DNA from: Phycisphaerae bacterium
GTDB taxonomy: Bacteria > Planctomycetota > Phycisphaerae > Phycisphaerales > SM1A02
NCBI GenBank assembly: GCA_002717655.1
Contig: PBAY01000039.1
Coordinates: 288,933 to 352,932, forward strand
Length of the DNA: 64,000 nt
Direction: 5' to 3'
Shown here: piece by piece, positions 10,456 through 18,590 of the stretch
Layout: each line of letters begins with the position of its first letter
Numbering within the stretch: position 1 is the first letter of the stretch
Notes under the pieces: model-generated
Told to the model about the DNA's origin: nothing
Database searches by the model: none
The model's input: only the letters and a program-made list of their open reading frames with translations
Made by a program: the position numbers and the translations under genes

Positions 10456-12348
10456 TCAGATCTTTGGTCGAGCCAGAACCAGTACGGTGATGTCATCGCC
10501 GGCCTCGCCAGGTTCGCGTTGTTGAATCGCTTCTACCAGTCCACGGCAGAGATCAGAGGGATCGGCCTTGGCAAGCGGTGACTGATTCAGCAATTGAAGC
10601 AGACCTGGGGTCCCAAGCTGCTTGCCATCTGCATCCATGGCTTCGGTGACTCCGTCCGTGAAGAGAATCAGACGATCGCCTGCATGGAGGGAGGTGGACA
10701 GTGTCGACCATTCAGCCTCATCAATCGCACCCACCAGAGGTCCTGTTGAATCACCGACTTCTTCAATGGAATCGTTGCTGAATCGAATTGGAGGTGGATG
10801 TCCGCCGTTGACCAGTTCAAGTTCTCCGGTTCTCGTGTCATAACGAAGAATGATCATGGTGACGAACATCGCCCCATGCGAGTCTGGATAAAGCTGACCG
10901 TTCAGTTCCCTGACCAGTTCAGGCAGGCTCGTCTGCTCGGCGTCATACATTCGGATGATCGTGCGGGCCATGGCCATGAAGATGGCTGCACCCGCTCCCT
11001 TCCCTGATACATCTCCGAGGACAATCGTGATCTTTTCGCCATGATCAATGACATCAAAGAAATCGCCTGCTACCACGCGGGCAGGTTCATTGATTGCCCA
11101 GACCTCCACATCATCTCGAGAAGGTAATGCTGGAAATGATTCGGGCAGAAGCATCTCCTGGATCTTTCTGGCTACTCGTATCTCACCTTCGACCCGCTCT
11201 CTCGCCTCGGTTTCCTCGGCAAGAACCTCCAGGTTGTGCTTCAGACGTCCAGTCATGTCATTGAAACCACGGGCGAGTGCCACGATTTCATCCTGACCCG
11301 GAGGAGGTGCGACTTGTACGTCGAGATCACCTTCACCAAGTTGTTTCACAGCATTCGCCAATTGGCGTACGGGTTTGGCAATTTTGAATCCTGCCGCAGC
11401 AATGACAGCCAGCAGGGCACAGAGCCCGATGCCCATGAAGATCAGATTCAACACCAGTTGTTGATGGACCGGGGCGAGAATGTCATCTTCAGCGATCGCC
11501 GTACCCATCGACCAGTTGGCTTCTTGCACGGGTTCGTAGAGCAGCCAGTGAGCTCGGTCATCGGGATAGGACGTGAGTGCCTGGAAGCCGGCTTGTTGAT
11601 TCTGGATGTCCGTGACCCAGGCGTGTAATTCTGGCGTAAGCGTCCGGTCAGCTTCACTTTGAAGTGAATCGGAGAGGATGAGCGCAGGGTTGGGATGAGC
11701 GATCAACCGACCGGATGCCGAGGCAAGGATCGTCGAAAGCCCTTCTGGCGCTTCTTCCTTCAGTCTCTGCTGCAGTGGCAGCAAGGCAATGTCTGCTGCC
11801 ATGACACCGATGACCTTTCCATTCTGAATGACTGGCGAACTGTAGGTCACAAGAAGTGAACCAAACACCGGGCCGTCATACGGTTCAGTCCAGCCCGCTT
11901 CACCATCGACACCAACTCGATACCAGTCACGTTCGAGATAGTCGTAATCGAGCGCAAGATCTCGACGGTTTGTGCTGCCATCTGTGATCCATGAATAAGG
12001 CGCGTATCGATCGGTCTCCTGTTCCCAGGCTCCGGGTTCGAAAGCAATGGAAGATCCTGCAATCAGATCATTCTGATCGATCAACTGTTCGTTGAAGTTG
12101 TAGAGAGAATCTTCGTTGCGTACGGATTCTTGTCCGACGGCCGCAGCCATGGCATCCACGGCCTGAGCAATGCCATGCAGTTGACCATTGAAGTGGCTCG
12201 CCCAGGATTCCGAGACCAGTTGTGCGCGCTGACGGGCATTGGCCATGGCCGTGTCCCGAAGCGTATCGAACTGTACCCAGATCAAGACGCCGTAGACGAT
12301 GATCACGGGAAGGCCGATCGAGAGCACGAGTTTCCATCGAAGTGACAT
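10456..12348 (-). CDS. Membrane sensor SpoIIE/RsbU-type serine phosphatase (Cache-HAMP-PP2C)
   Basis: A 630-residue membrane signalling phosphatase. Order: TM helix near residues 8-28, an extracytoplasmic sensor domain of about 250 residues (Cache-like by position), TM helix near 300-320, HAMP (IAKPVRQLANAVKQLGEGD), a short coiled linker, and a PP2C SpoIIE domain with VVAGDFFDV, VLGDVSGKGAGAAIFMA, VNGGHPPP and LFTDGVTEA carrying the metal-binding aspartates. I start at the ATG at 12348 (MSLRWKLVLS), which has AGGA upstream; a TTG at 12411 would add 21 residues. Such proteins normally dephosphorylate an anti-anti-sigma factor, but no STAS or RsbW-like gene is nearby. Confidence 0.9.
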   Translation of the reverse strand: MSLRWKLVLSIGLPVIIVYGVLIWVQFDTLRDTAMANARQRAQLVSESWASHFNGQLHGIAQAVDAMAAAVGQESVRNEDSLYNFNEQLIDQNDLIAGSSIAFEPGAWEQETDRYAPYSWITDGSTNRRDLALDYDYLERDWYRVGVDGEAGWTEPYDGPVFGSLLVTYSSPVIQNGKVIGVMAADIALLPLQQRLKEEAPEGLSTILASASGRLIAHPNPALILSDSLQSEADRTLTPELHAWVTDIQNQQAGFQALTSYPDDRAHWLLYEPVQEANWSMGTAIAEDDILAPVHQQLVLNLIFMGIGLCALLAVIAAAGFKIAKPVRQLANAVKQLGEGDLDVQVAPPPGQDEIVALARGFNDMTGRLKHNLEVLAEETEARERVEGEIRVARKIQEMLLPESFPALPSRDDVEVWAINEPARVVAGDFFDVIDHGEKITIVLGDVSGKGAGAAIFMAMARTIIRMYDAEQTSLPELVRELNGQLYPDSHGAMFVTMIILRYDTRTGELELVNGGHPPPIRFSNDSIEEVGDSTGPLVGAIDEAEWSTLSTSLHAGDRLILFTDGVTEAMDADGKQLGTPGLLQLLNQSPLAKADPSDLCRGLVEAIQQREPGEAGDDITVLVLARPKI

Positions 12349-12533
12349 GGATGAATTCCTGATCTGGTGAACAGGGATTGTGCCAGATTCCATCACGCCA
12401 GCCATGGCCAAGAGCGTGCAAGTCGCTGTTTTGCACGGAAATAATGGGTGGGAAAAAGGCTGGTAGAATATGACTTATCGAATGAATGGATTCGTGGAAC
12501 TCACGACTGCTGGCGACTTTGGAAGGGGAGCCC

Positions 12534-14663
12534 ATGCTTTTTTATATGAATCGACTGTTGTTGATCTTCTGCTTTGCGATGGGTGGAGGATTTGCGCGTC
12601 CGGCGCTCGGGGTGGATGACACTGCGATCGCGATCTATTCCGCTGGAATTGATGGGATGTTGAGCGATGATCTGGACCGCGGCCTCCATGCGGTGCTGGT
12701 CTCCATGGAACGCAATGGCTTCCAGATGCCGATGTTCAATCAGGAAGCGGATCAGTCTGGCATCGATCTTTTCGGTCAGATCCTGATGAGCCGAATGCAT
12801 CTTGAACTGAAGATCAATGCAGCGGAAGGAAAGCCCGGAGCGTTCCCCGGTTCATTGCAACTTTCCGTGTTCGGGAATTCAGGAGCCACAGTTCAGGAGA
12901 TGGCTACTCGAATCAATGGCCTGATGAAGATGAGGGGCGGTCCAAGTGACACGCCTGTAAATGGCCATCCCGGGATCATGCAGGTTGATCCGAACATGGG
13001 CTTGGAGATGCCCCCGATCTACTGGGGCCAGACCGAAGTCGGTGGTGAAGATTCGGTCACGATCAGTCTCAATGCCATGCCATCCGAAACGGCCATGGAT
13101 CTGTCGATGTTCGGTCTTCCTCAAGGGGTGACCCCGATGGCGGGACTTCGTCTGAATTTCGCGGCCATGACACCGGTACTGGCACCGGCCATGATGAGTG
13201 GAGGGCCTGAGGGGAGGCTGGGGCTGAAGGCCTTCGAGCAGTTCGGGCTGATCGGCCCTGATGCCATGGATGTGACGATTGCCTGTGGTGTTGATTCCAA
13301 AGAGAGTCACATGGCTGGCCGAATCACGAACATGCTGAAGCATTGGGGAATGCTGATGGCTGACGAAGGCCTGAGCGATTCGGATCTCAAGGTCATCCCC
13401 CAGGACGCCACGGCATTCACTGTTCGTCGAATTCAACTCGCCAAGTTGCCTGAATTCATCAATTCCATGGCCGACAAGGTGATGCCTCCTGGCGAGATGC
13501 CCATGGGGCCTGATGGCAAGGTCATGCAGCCCATGGATCTCGCGGTTCAGATGACACAGCCAGTGATCGGCATCGACTTGGTCACGGAGTTCTTTGGCTA
13601 TCTCGGCGAGACGATGGTGGTGTATCGATCCAACGGGACCGGTGGAGGAGGACTCTTCTCTCTGACTGGCCTGATCGAACTGTCCAATCCGGATGGAATG
13701 AAGAAGACCCTGTCGACACTGGCTTCCAGGCTGAACTCCGATCTGGCCAGAATGTCCGACGGACATGTTCAACTCGTGAGTTGGTCAGATGAGGACAAGC
13801 TTGACATGCTTACCCTTGCGTTTCCCGAGCTACCTGTTCCTGTCCAGGTCACGTTTGGTGTTGCGGGTAATCAGATGATCATCGGGATGACACCCGAAAC
13901 GGTTCGTATCGCGGCCTCTCAGCTTGAATCCCGAAGTTCCATTCTCAACAACAGATCATTCACGGATGCTCGTGGTGGAGGCGACAACAATGTCTTCGAG
14001 ATGAGTTATCTGGATGCGGCATCCAGACTGGCTGAGGGCTACGGATTTGCCGCTGGCCTCATGACGGCCATCGGAAATTATTCCATCCCCAAAGGCAAGC
14101 CGATCAGGGCCATCCAGCCGGTCATGCCTTCCTATGCTGATCTTGAAGAAGGGGCGAAACCCACGCTGGTCATGTCCATGCTTGATCAGGATGACATGGT
14201 GATCAAGGGCACGAGCGCGCGATCGATGATGGTTCATGCTACTTCGCTTCTCGGTGAACTTGTGACCTCACCACTGCTTGTGGCAGCAGTAGGTACAGGC
14301 CTGCTTCTGCCGGCGGTTGCTCAAGCGAGAAATACAGCGAAACTCACACAAAACATGGCGAATCTCAGAGACATCTCCGTGGCAGCGCATACCTGGTCGG
14401 TGGATCATGGCGGAAAACTACCTGATTCACTTGATGACCTTGTCAAAGCGGGTTATATCAAGGCCAATCAGATCACAGGGCACATGGAATACTATGGGAA
14501 GGGTGTTGATATTGCTCAGTTGAAGCATCCCAGCCAAACCATTATGGCAGCCATGTTCGTAAACGATGATATTCCGGCCGTCTTCATGGACGGACATGTC
14601 AGGAATCTGAGTTATCAGGAATACGAGGCGCATTTGAATATCCAGATGCCTCACGGGGAGTGA
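12534..14663 (+). CDS. Large secreted protein with C-terminal pseudopilin-like domain
   Basis: Function unknown. The product is 709 residues from an ATG at 12534, preceded by GGAAGGGGAG; an upstream in-frame ATG at 12486 lacks such a site. Residues about 5-25 form a signal peptide ending near ALGVDD. Residues about 30-560 are rich in Met and Gly and resemble planctomycete surface proteins of the DUF3352 kind (weak resemblance). From about residue 580 a hydrophobic stretch GTGLLLPAVAQARNTAK leads into NLRDISVAAHTWSVDHGG and FMDGHVRNLSYQEYE, the pattern of planctomycete prepilin-like proteins, although here at the C-terminus rather than the N-terminus. It lies 25 bp upstream of lemA. Confidence 0.75.
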   Translation: MLFYMNRLLLIFCFAMGGGFARPALGVDDTAIAIYSAGIDGMLSDDLDRGLHAVLVSMERNGFQMPMFNQEADQSGIDLFGQILMSRMHLELKINAAEGKPGAFPGSLQLSVFGNSGATVQEMATRINGLMKMRGGPSDTPVNGHPGIMQVDPNMGLEMPPIYWGQTEVGGEDSVTISLNAMPSETAMDLSMFGLPQGVTPMAGLRLNFAAMTPVLAPAMMSGGPEGRLGLKAFEQFGLIGPDAMDVTIACGVDSKESHMAGRITNMLKHWGMLMADEGLSDSDLKVIPQDATAFTVRRIQLAKLPEFINSMADKVMPPGEMPMGPDGKVMQPMDLAVQMTQPVIGIDLVTEFFGYLGETMVVYRSNGTGGGGLFSLTGLIELSNPDGMKKTLSTLASRLNSDLARMSDGHVQLVSWSDEDKLDMLTLAFPELPVPVQVTFGVAGNQMIIGMTPETVRIAASQLESRSSILNNRSFTDARGGGDNNVFEMSYLDAASRLAEGYGFAAGLMTAIGNYSIPKGKPIRAIQPVMPSYADLEEGAKPTLVMSMLDQDDMVIKGTSARSMMVHATSLLGELVTSPLLVAAVGTGLLLPAVAQARNTAKLTQNMANLRDISVAAHTWSVDHGGKLPDSLDDLVKAGYIKANQITGHMEYYGKGVDIAQLKHPSQTIMAAMFVNDDIPAVFMDGHVRNLSYQEYEAHLNIQMPHGE

Positions 14664-14688
14664 GCATCGTGCTGATGGGGAACAAATC

Positions 14689-15321
14689 ATGATTGAATTC
14701 ACCGTACCTTCATTGCTCGCTCTGGCAACAGGCGCGATCGTCGCCATTGCGATCGGCGCAGCGCTGCTGCTTCTGATCGTCATTGTCATCGGCATCTACA
14801 ACGCGCTGGTCCGGGATCGGAATCAGGTGAAGAATGCCTTTGCTCAGATCGATGTCCAACTCAAGCGAAGGCATGATCTGATACCGAATCTGGTTGAGAC
14901 CGCCAAGGGGTACATGGCCCACGAGAAGGAAACACTTCAGGGTGTGACCGAAGCTCGCAACCAGGCCATGGCAGCGGCCAAAGCTGCGGCAGCAAGTCCA
15001 GTCGGTGGCGGTGCGGTCAAGGCTCTGTCATCCGCTGAAGGAGCCCTGAGTGGTGCCCTTGGTCGTTTGATGGTCACGATGGAAGCCTATCCCGACCTCA
15101 AAGCCAGTCAGAACATGATGCAGGTTCAGGAAGAACTGACTACTACCGAAAACAAGATTGCCTTTGCTCGACAGGCCTACAACGATTCTGTGATGCACTA
15201 CAACGTGCGAAGAGAACAGTTCCCGTCGAACATCGTGGCTGGCATGTTCAACTTCCAGGAAGCCGACATGTTCGAGATCGAAGACGAAGCCGAGAAGGCT
15301 GTGCCCGAAGTCAAGTTTTAG
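14689..15321 (+). CDS. lemA: LemA family protein
   Basis: A 210-residue LemA protein: an N-terminal hydrophobic helix (about residues 10-40), then YNALVRDRNQVKNAFAQID, LKRRHDLIPNLVETAKGYM and a long helical region ending in FNFQEADMFEI. The family has one TM helix and an extracytoplasmic or cytoplasmic four-helix domain; its biochemical role is not established. In many bacteria it neighbours HtpX-type M48 proteases, as here, where the M48 gene follows after 44 bp. A GGGG-containing site precedes the ATG. Confidence 0.9.
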   Translation: MIEFTVPSLLALATGAIVAIAIGAALLLLIVIVIGIYNALVRDRNQVKNAFAQIDVQLKRRHDLIPNLVETAKGYMAHEKETLQGVTEARNQAMAAAKAAAASPVGGGAVKALSSAEGALSGALGRLMVTMEAYPDLKASQNMMQVQEELTTTENKIAFARQAYNDSVMHYNVRREQFPSNIVAGMFNFQEADMFEIEDEAEKAVPEVKF

Positions 15322-15329
15322 CTGAGTAG

Positions 15330-15354
15330 GAAGCGGGGGCCTGGTTCCCGTTTC
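15330..15354 (+). other. Hairpin between lemA and the M48 protease gene
   Basis: GAAGCGGG pairs with CCCGTTTC (eight pairs including one G-U) around a nine-base loop, starting nine bases after the lemA stop. It lacks a clear U-tract, so it may be an attenuating or mRNA-stabilising element rather than a full terminator. The following ATG at 15366 has no obvious ribosome-binding site. Confidence 0.45.
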
Positions 15355-15365
15355 AGTTCTTCAAC

Positions 15366-17336
15366 ATGGCAACGAACTTCTTTCAGCGGCAGCATCATGC
15401 CCGCAAGCGTACTGGACTGCTGGTCCTCTGCTTCTGCGCCAGTCTCGTCTTGATGACTGCATTGCTGTATGCCGTCGTCATGTTCATCGTCAACATGGTC
15501 GAGTCGAAGGCTGGATCCGAAGTTGTTCAGGTCCAGTATTGGAATCTGAAGGCCTTCGGCGGCGTGGCTGGCCTGGTTATTCTCGTCGTCGGCTGTTCCA
15601 GTCTGTTCAAGATCATCCAGCTTCGATCAGGCGGCCGGGTGGTTGCCGAGATGCTGGGTGCCAAACCACTCAATCCTGAGACTCGCAACCACAAGGAGCG
15701 TGTGGCACACAATGTGGTCGAGGAGATGGCGATTGCCAGTGGCACGCCGGTGCCGCCGGTCTACATTCTGGAAGACAGATCGATCAATGCATTTGCTGCA
15801 GGTTGGTCAGTCAACGATGCTGTGGTCAGCCTGAATCGCGGAACCATCGAGAAACTGAGTCGTGATGAACTTCAGGGTGTCGTCGCTCATGAATTCAGTC
15901 ACATCTTCAACGGCGACATGAGGATCAACATCAGGCTGATCGGAGTCATCCATGGGCTGCTGGTTCTGGGTACCACGGGATGGATTCTGATGCGGTTCAT
16001 CGGCCCCGCGCTGATGGGGTCGGGAAGGCGATCATCATCAAAGGACAATGGGGCGGCCATCGGTCTGGGGATCATGCTCTTCGGTCTGGTGCTCATGATC
16101 TGTGGATTCGTCGGCATGTTCTTCGGCCGCCTCATTCAAGCCGCGATATCGCGGCAGCGGGAGTTTCTTGCTGATGCGTCGGCGGTGCAGTACACCCGGA
16201 ATCCCGACGGGATCGGCGGGGCACTTCGCAAGATCCAGTCGATCGGACGGATGAGTGAGGGTGAAGTCGCGGAAAAGGCGTCGGATATCAGCCACATGTT
16301 CTTCACCAAGGCCATGAATTCGATGTTTGCGACCCATCCGCCGATTGCCGAACGCATTGCTCGTGTCGAAGGGATTCCTCTTGATCAGGTCGAACAGCAA
16401 CTGCTCCAGGATCGCATGAACGAGTCCCGCCAGTCGACACGGTCGGTCGAGTCGGCATCACCCACCGCGCTTGATCGTCAGAAGCTGGCTCAGGAAGTCC
16501 TGGGAACGGTCGTGATGGGTTCCATGCTGCATGAATCACTCGACAAGATCGGAACGGTTGACGAGGCAAGCCTGAATCGTGCCAGGGAGATCATGCAGAA
16601 GATTCCCGAGCCGCTGCTTGATGCAGCACACTCCATGGCGACGGCTCGTCTGGTCGTCATCTGTCTGATTCTGGAGCAGAGCAGGGAAGAACGCGAACTC
16701 CAGTGGAAGCAACTCAACAGAGAACTTTCCGACTCGGAGTGCCGGCTGGCTCGATCAATCGAAACACAGGTGGATGATCTGGATCCATGGGCTCGTATTC
16801 CTCTGCTTGATCTCTGCATTCCATCGCTGGCTCAACTCAGTGAACGGCAGTATCAGCAGTTCCGGGATCTGCTGGATCGTCTGATCCGCATCGACGGCCG
16901 CATTGACCGGTGGGAATGGGTCGTGGATACGATTCTGGATCGTCATCTCGAAGAGCGTTATCACAAGCCCGGAGCGGAAAGACGGGCCCGGAGCAAGCTG
17001 GCGATTGCCAGAGAAGCCGTGATCACCGTCATTGGAACGCTGGCCTGTGCAGGAGCCGATGATGAAGGCATGGCTGCCAATTCATTCGAAGCGGGCATGA
17101 AGCATCTTGACTGGCAGGCCTCCCTGCCGGATCCATCCACGCTTGGCCTGCGGAGTCTTCGTGGGGCGCTCAAGCAACTGCGTGCCGTGAGATTTGAAGA
17201 TCGAAGAGACTTCCTCGGTGCCTGTGAGATCTGCATCCTTCAGGATGGAAAGACCACGGTCGAGGAAGCTGAAACGCTTCGTGCGATTGCGGAATCAATC
17301 GACTGTCCGATGCCCGTCCTGGTTCCGCAGATCTAG
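15366..17336 (+). CDS. M48 family membrane metalloprotease with C-terminal helical (TerB-like) region
   Basis: HtpX-like protease predicted to act in membrane-protein quality control. TM helices lie near residues 16-42 and 58-80; the zinc site VVAHEFSHIFNGD is near residue 172, followed by two more TM helices (about 195-265) and the third ligand region REFLADASAVQYTRNP. The family's core is about 300 residues; here a further 300-residue cytoplasmic tail ends in CILQDGKTTVEEAETLRAI, resembling a TerB-like acidic helical domain seen on some M48 proteins. It pairs with lemA. Its TAG shares the palindrome CTAG with the stop of the opposing M24 gene. Confidence 0.9.
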   Translation: MATNFFQRQHHARKRTGLLVLCFCASLVLMTALLYAVVMFIVNMVESKAGSEVVQVQYWNLKAFGGVAGLVILVVGCSSLFKIIQLRSGGRVVAEMLGAKPLNPETRNHKERVAHNVVEEMAIASGTPVPPVYILEDRSINAFAAGWSVNDAVVSLNRGTIEKLSRDELQGVVAHEFSHIFNGDMRINIRLIGVIHGLLVLGTTGWILMRFIGPALMGSGRRSSSKDNGAAIGLGIMLFGLVLMICGFVGMFFGRLIQAAISRQREFLADASAVQYTRNPDGIGGALRKIQSIGRMSEGEVAEKASDISHMFFTKAMNSMFATHPPIAERIARVEGIPLDQVEQQLLQDRMNESRQSTRSVESASPTALDRQKLAQEVLGTVVMGSMLHESLDKIGTVDEASLNRAREIMQKIPEPLLDAAHSMATARLVVICLILEQSREERELQWKQLNRELSDSECRLARSIETQVDDLDPWARIPLLDLCIPSLAQLSERQYQQFRDLLDRLIRIDGRIDRWEWVVDTILDRHLEERYHKPGAERRARSKLAIAREAVITVIGTLACAGADDEGMAANSFEAGMKHLDWQASLPDPSTLGLRSLRGALKQLRAVRFEDRRDFLGACEICILQDGKTTVEEAETLRAIAESIDCPMPVLVPQI

Positions 17337-18484
17337 GCCCAATCCAGTCCTTCTGGAAGCGAATTGAGATTGATCGTCCCGTCTTCGGTGACGATCACCA
17401 TGTCTTCGATTCGAAGCCCTCCGATCGAGGGAGCATAGAGACCGGGTTCAATCGTCAACGCATCGCCTTTCAGGAGTACTGGTCCGCCGAAGTCCAGCAG
17501 AGGAGGTTCGTGGACGTCGAGCCCCACGCCGTGTCCGGTGCCGTGAGTCATCGCGATTCGATCATCGGCATCACCATCGGCCGGCAATCCGGAGGCGAAC
17601 CCATGGGCATGAATTCTGCCGAGTGTCGCCTCATGCACCTGCTCACCGGTCACGCCTGCACGAGTGGCGGCTGTTGCAGCAGCCTTGGCATCCACGATCG
17701 CGGCATGCATCGATTCGATGATTGGCGGTACCGCACCATTGACCACACATCGAGTGCAGTCTCCGACGTACATGGTTTCCTTGTTGCGGGGGAAGACGTC
17801 GATGATGACCGGCTGTCCCGTTCGCAATGGACCTGTGCCTCGTTCATGGCAGTCTCCGCCACATCGGCCTCCGGCCACGATGCTTGGCGTGGTTTCATAG
17901 CCCAATCGAAGCAGATGAAGATCAATCAGTTCACGGATTCGTTCCGAAGTCAGATCATCACCGTCGTGCTGGAGCACACCCTCGGCATCCGGCGAGGCCG
18001 TGGCGATGAGTTCGCATGCCATGCGTATCGCTGATTCCGTATCCGACTGTGCCTGTCTCAGGAGTTCCACTTCCTGTTCCGATTTCTGCCTTCGATCAAG
18101 AACACCGAGATCCGGGTCGTATTCGATTTCGATGCCTCGCTGTCGAATTTCATGAGTGAAACTCAGCGGGAGTGTGCGGTCGGACGTGATGGATGGGACT
18201 CCGGCCTGAGCCAGGCATTCAGCAGTGGCCTGGGCCGTTGCGGTTTCGCGGTCGCCAGAGAGGCCTCCGGCAGGGGCATAGTCGGCGGGACACTTCACGG
18301 TGTCGGCATTGGCCTTCGCCTTTGCCCGATCCATTTCGATGTCACGGAGGATCAGCAGTCGCTCATTCCGATCGCCGGTGAACTGGATCACGGCGGCGGG
18401 ATCGCCGACATTGAAACGCATGGCTTGATACAGGCTCTTGTTGACGGCAGGTATGCCGGCCATCACGATTGCGGAAGTAGTCAT
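17333..18484 (-). CDS. M24 family metallopeptidase (Xaa-Pro aminopeptidase-like)
   Basis: Probable cytosolic aminopeptidase releasing N-terminal residues before proline. The 383-residue product has an N-terminal creatinase-like domain and a C-terminal pita-bread domain with all metal ligands: PVIIDVFPRNKE and GDCTRCV (two Asp), MTHGTGHGVGLDVHE (His), ALTIEPGLY (Glu) and RIEDMVIV (Glu). I use the ATG at 18484 (MTTSAIVMAG) because the frame upstream runs through the terminator of the next gene. Substrate is not determined; prolidase is an alternative. Confidence 0.88.
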   Translation of the reverse strand: MTTSAIVMAGIPAVNKSLYQAMRFNVGDPAAVIQFTGDRNERLLILRDIEMDRAKAKANADTVKCPADYAPAGGLSGDRETATAQATAECLAQAGVPSITSDRTLPLSFTHEIRQRGIEIEYDPDLGVLDRRQKSEQEVELLRQAQSDTESAIRMACELIATASPDAEGVLQHDGDDLTSERIRELIDLHLLRLGYETTPSIVAGGRCGGDCHERGTGPLRTGQPVIIDVFPRNKETMYVGDCTRCVVNGAVPPIIESMHAAIVDAKAAATAATRAGVTGEQVHEATLGRIHAHGFASGLPADGDADDRIAMTHGTGHGVGLDVHEPPLLDFGGPVLLKGDALTIEPGLYAPSIGGLRIEDMVIVTEDGTINLNSLPEGLDWA

Positions 18485-18527
18485 GCGGACAGTGTAGGTG
18501 CAACGGCTGATGGACTGTTCCAAAAGC

Positions 18528-18563
18528 GAATGCCGCCCCGAGGTGATCCCCGGGGCGGCATTC
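18528..18563 (-). terminator. Intrinsic terminator of the large metalloprotease gene
   Basis: A perfect 13-bp stem (GAATGCCGCCCCG and its complement) encloses a 10-base loop. Read leftward, the stem is followed by GCTTTT. It begins 27 bp after the metalloprotease stop codon. This is the only textbook intrinsic terminator I found in the window. Confidence 0.85.
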
Positions 18564-18590
18564 AATCAACGAAGGATTCGTGAACTCGGA

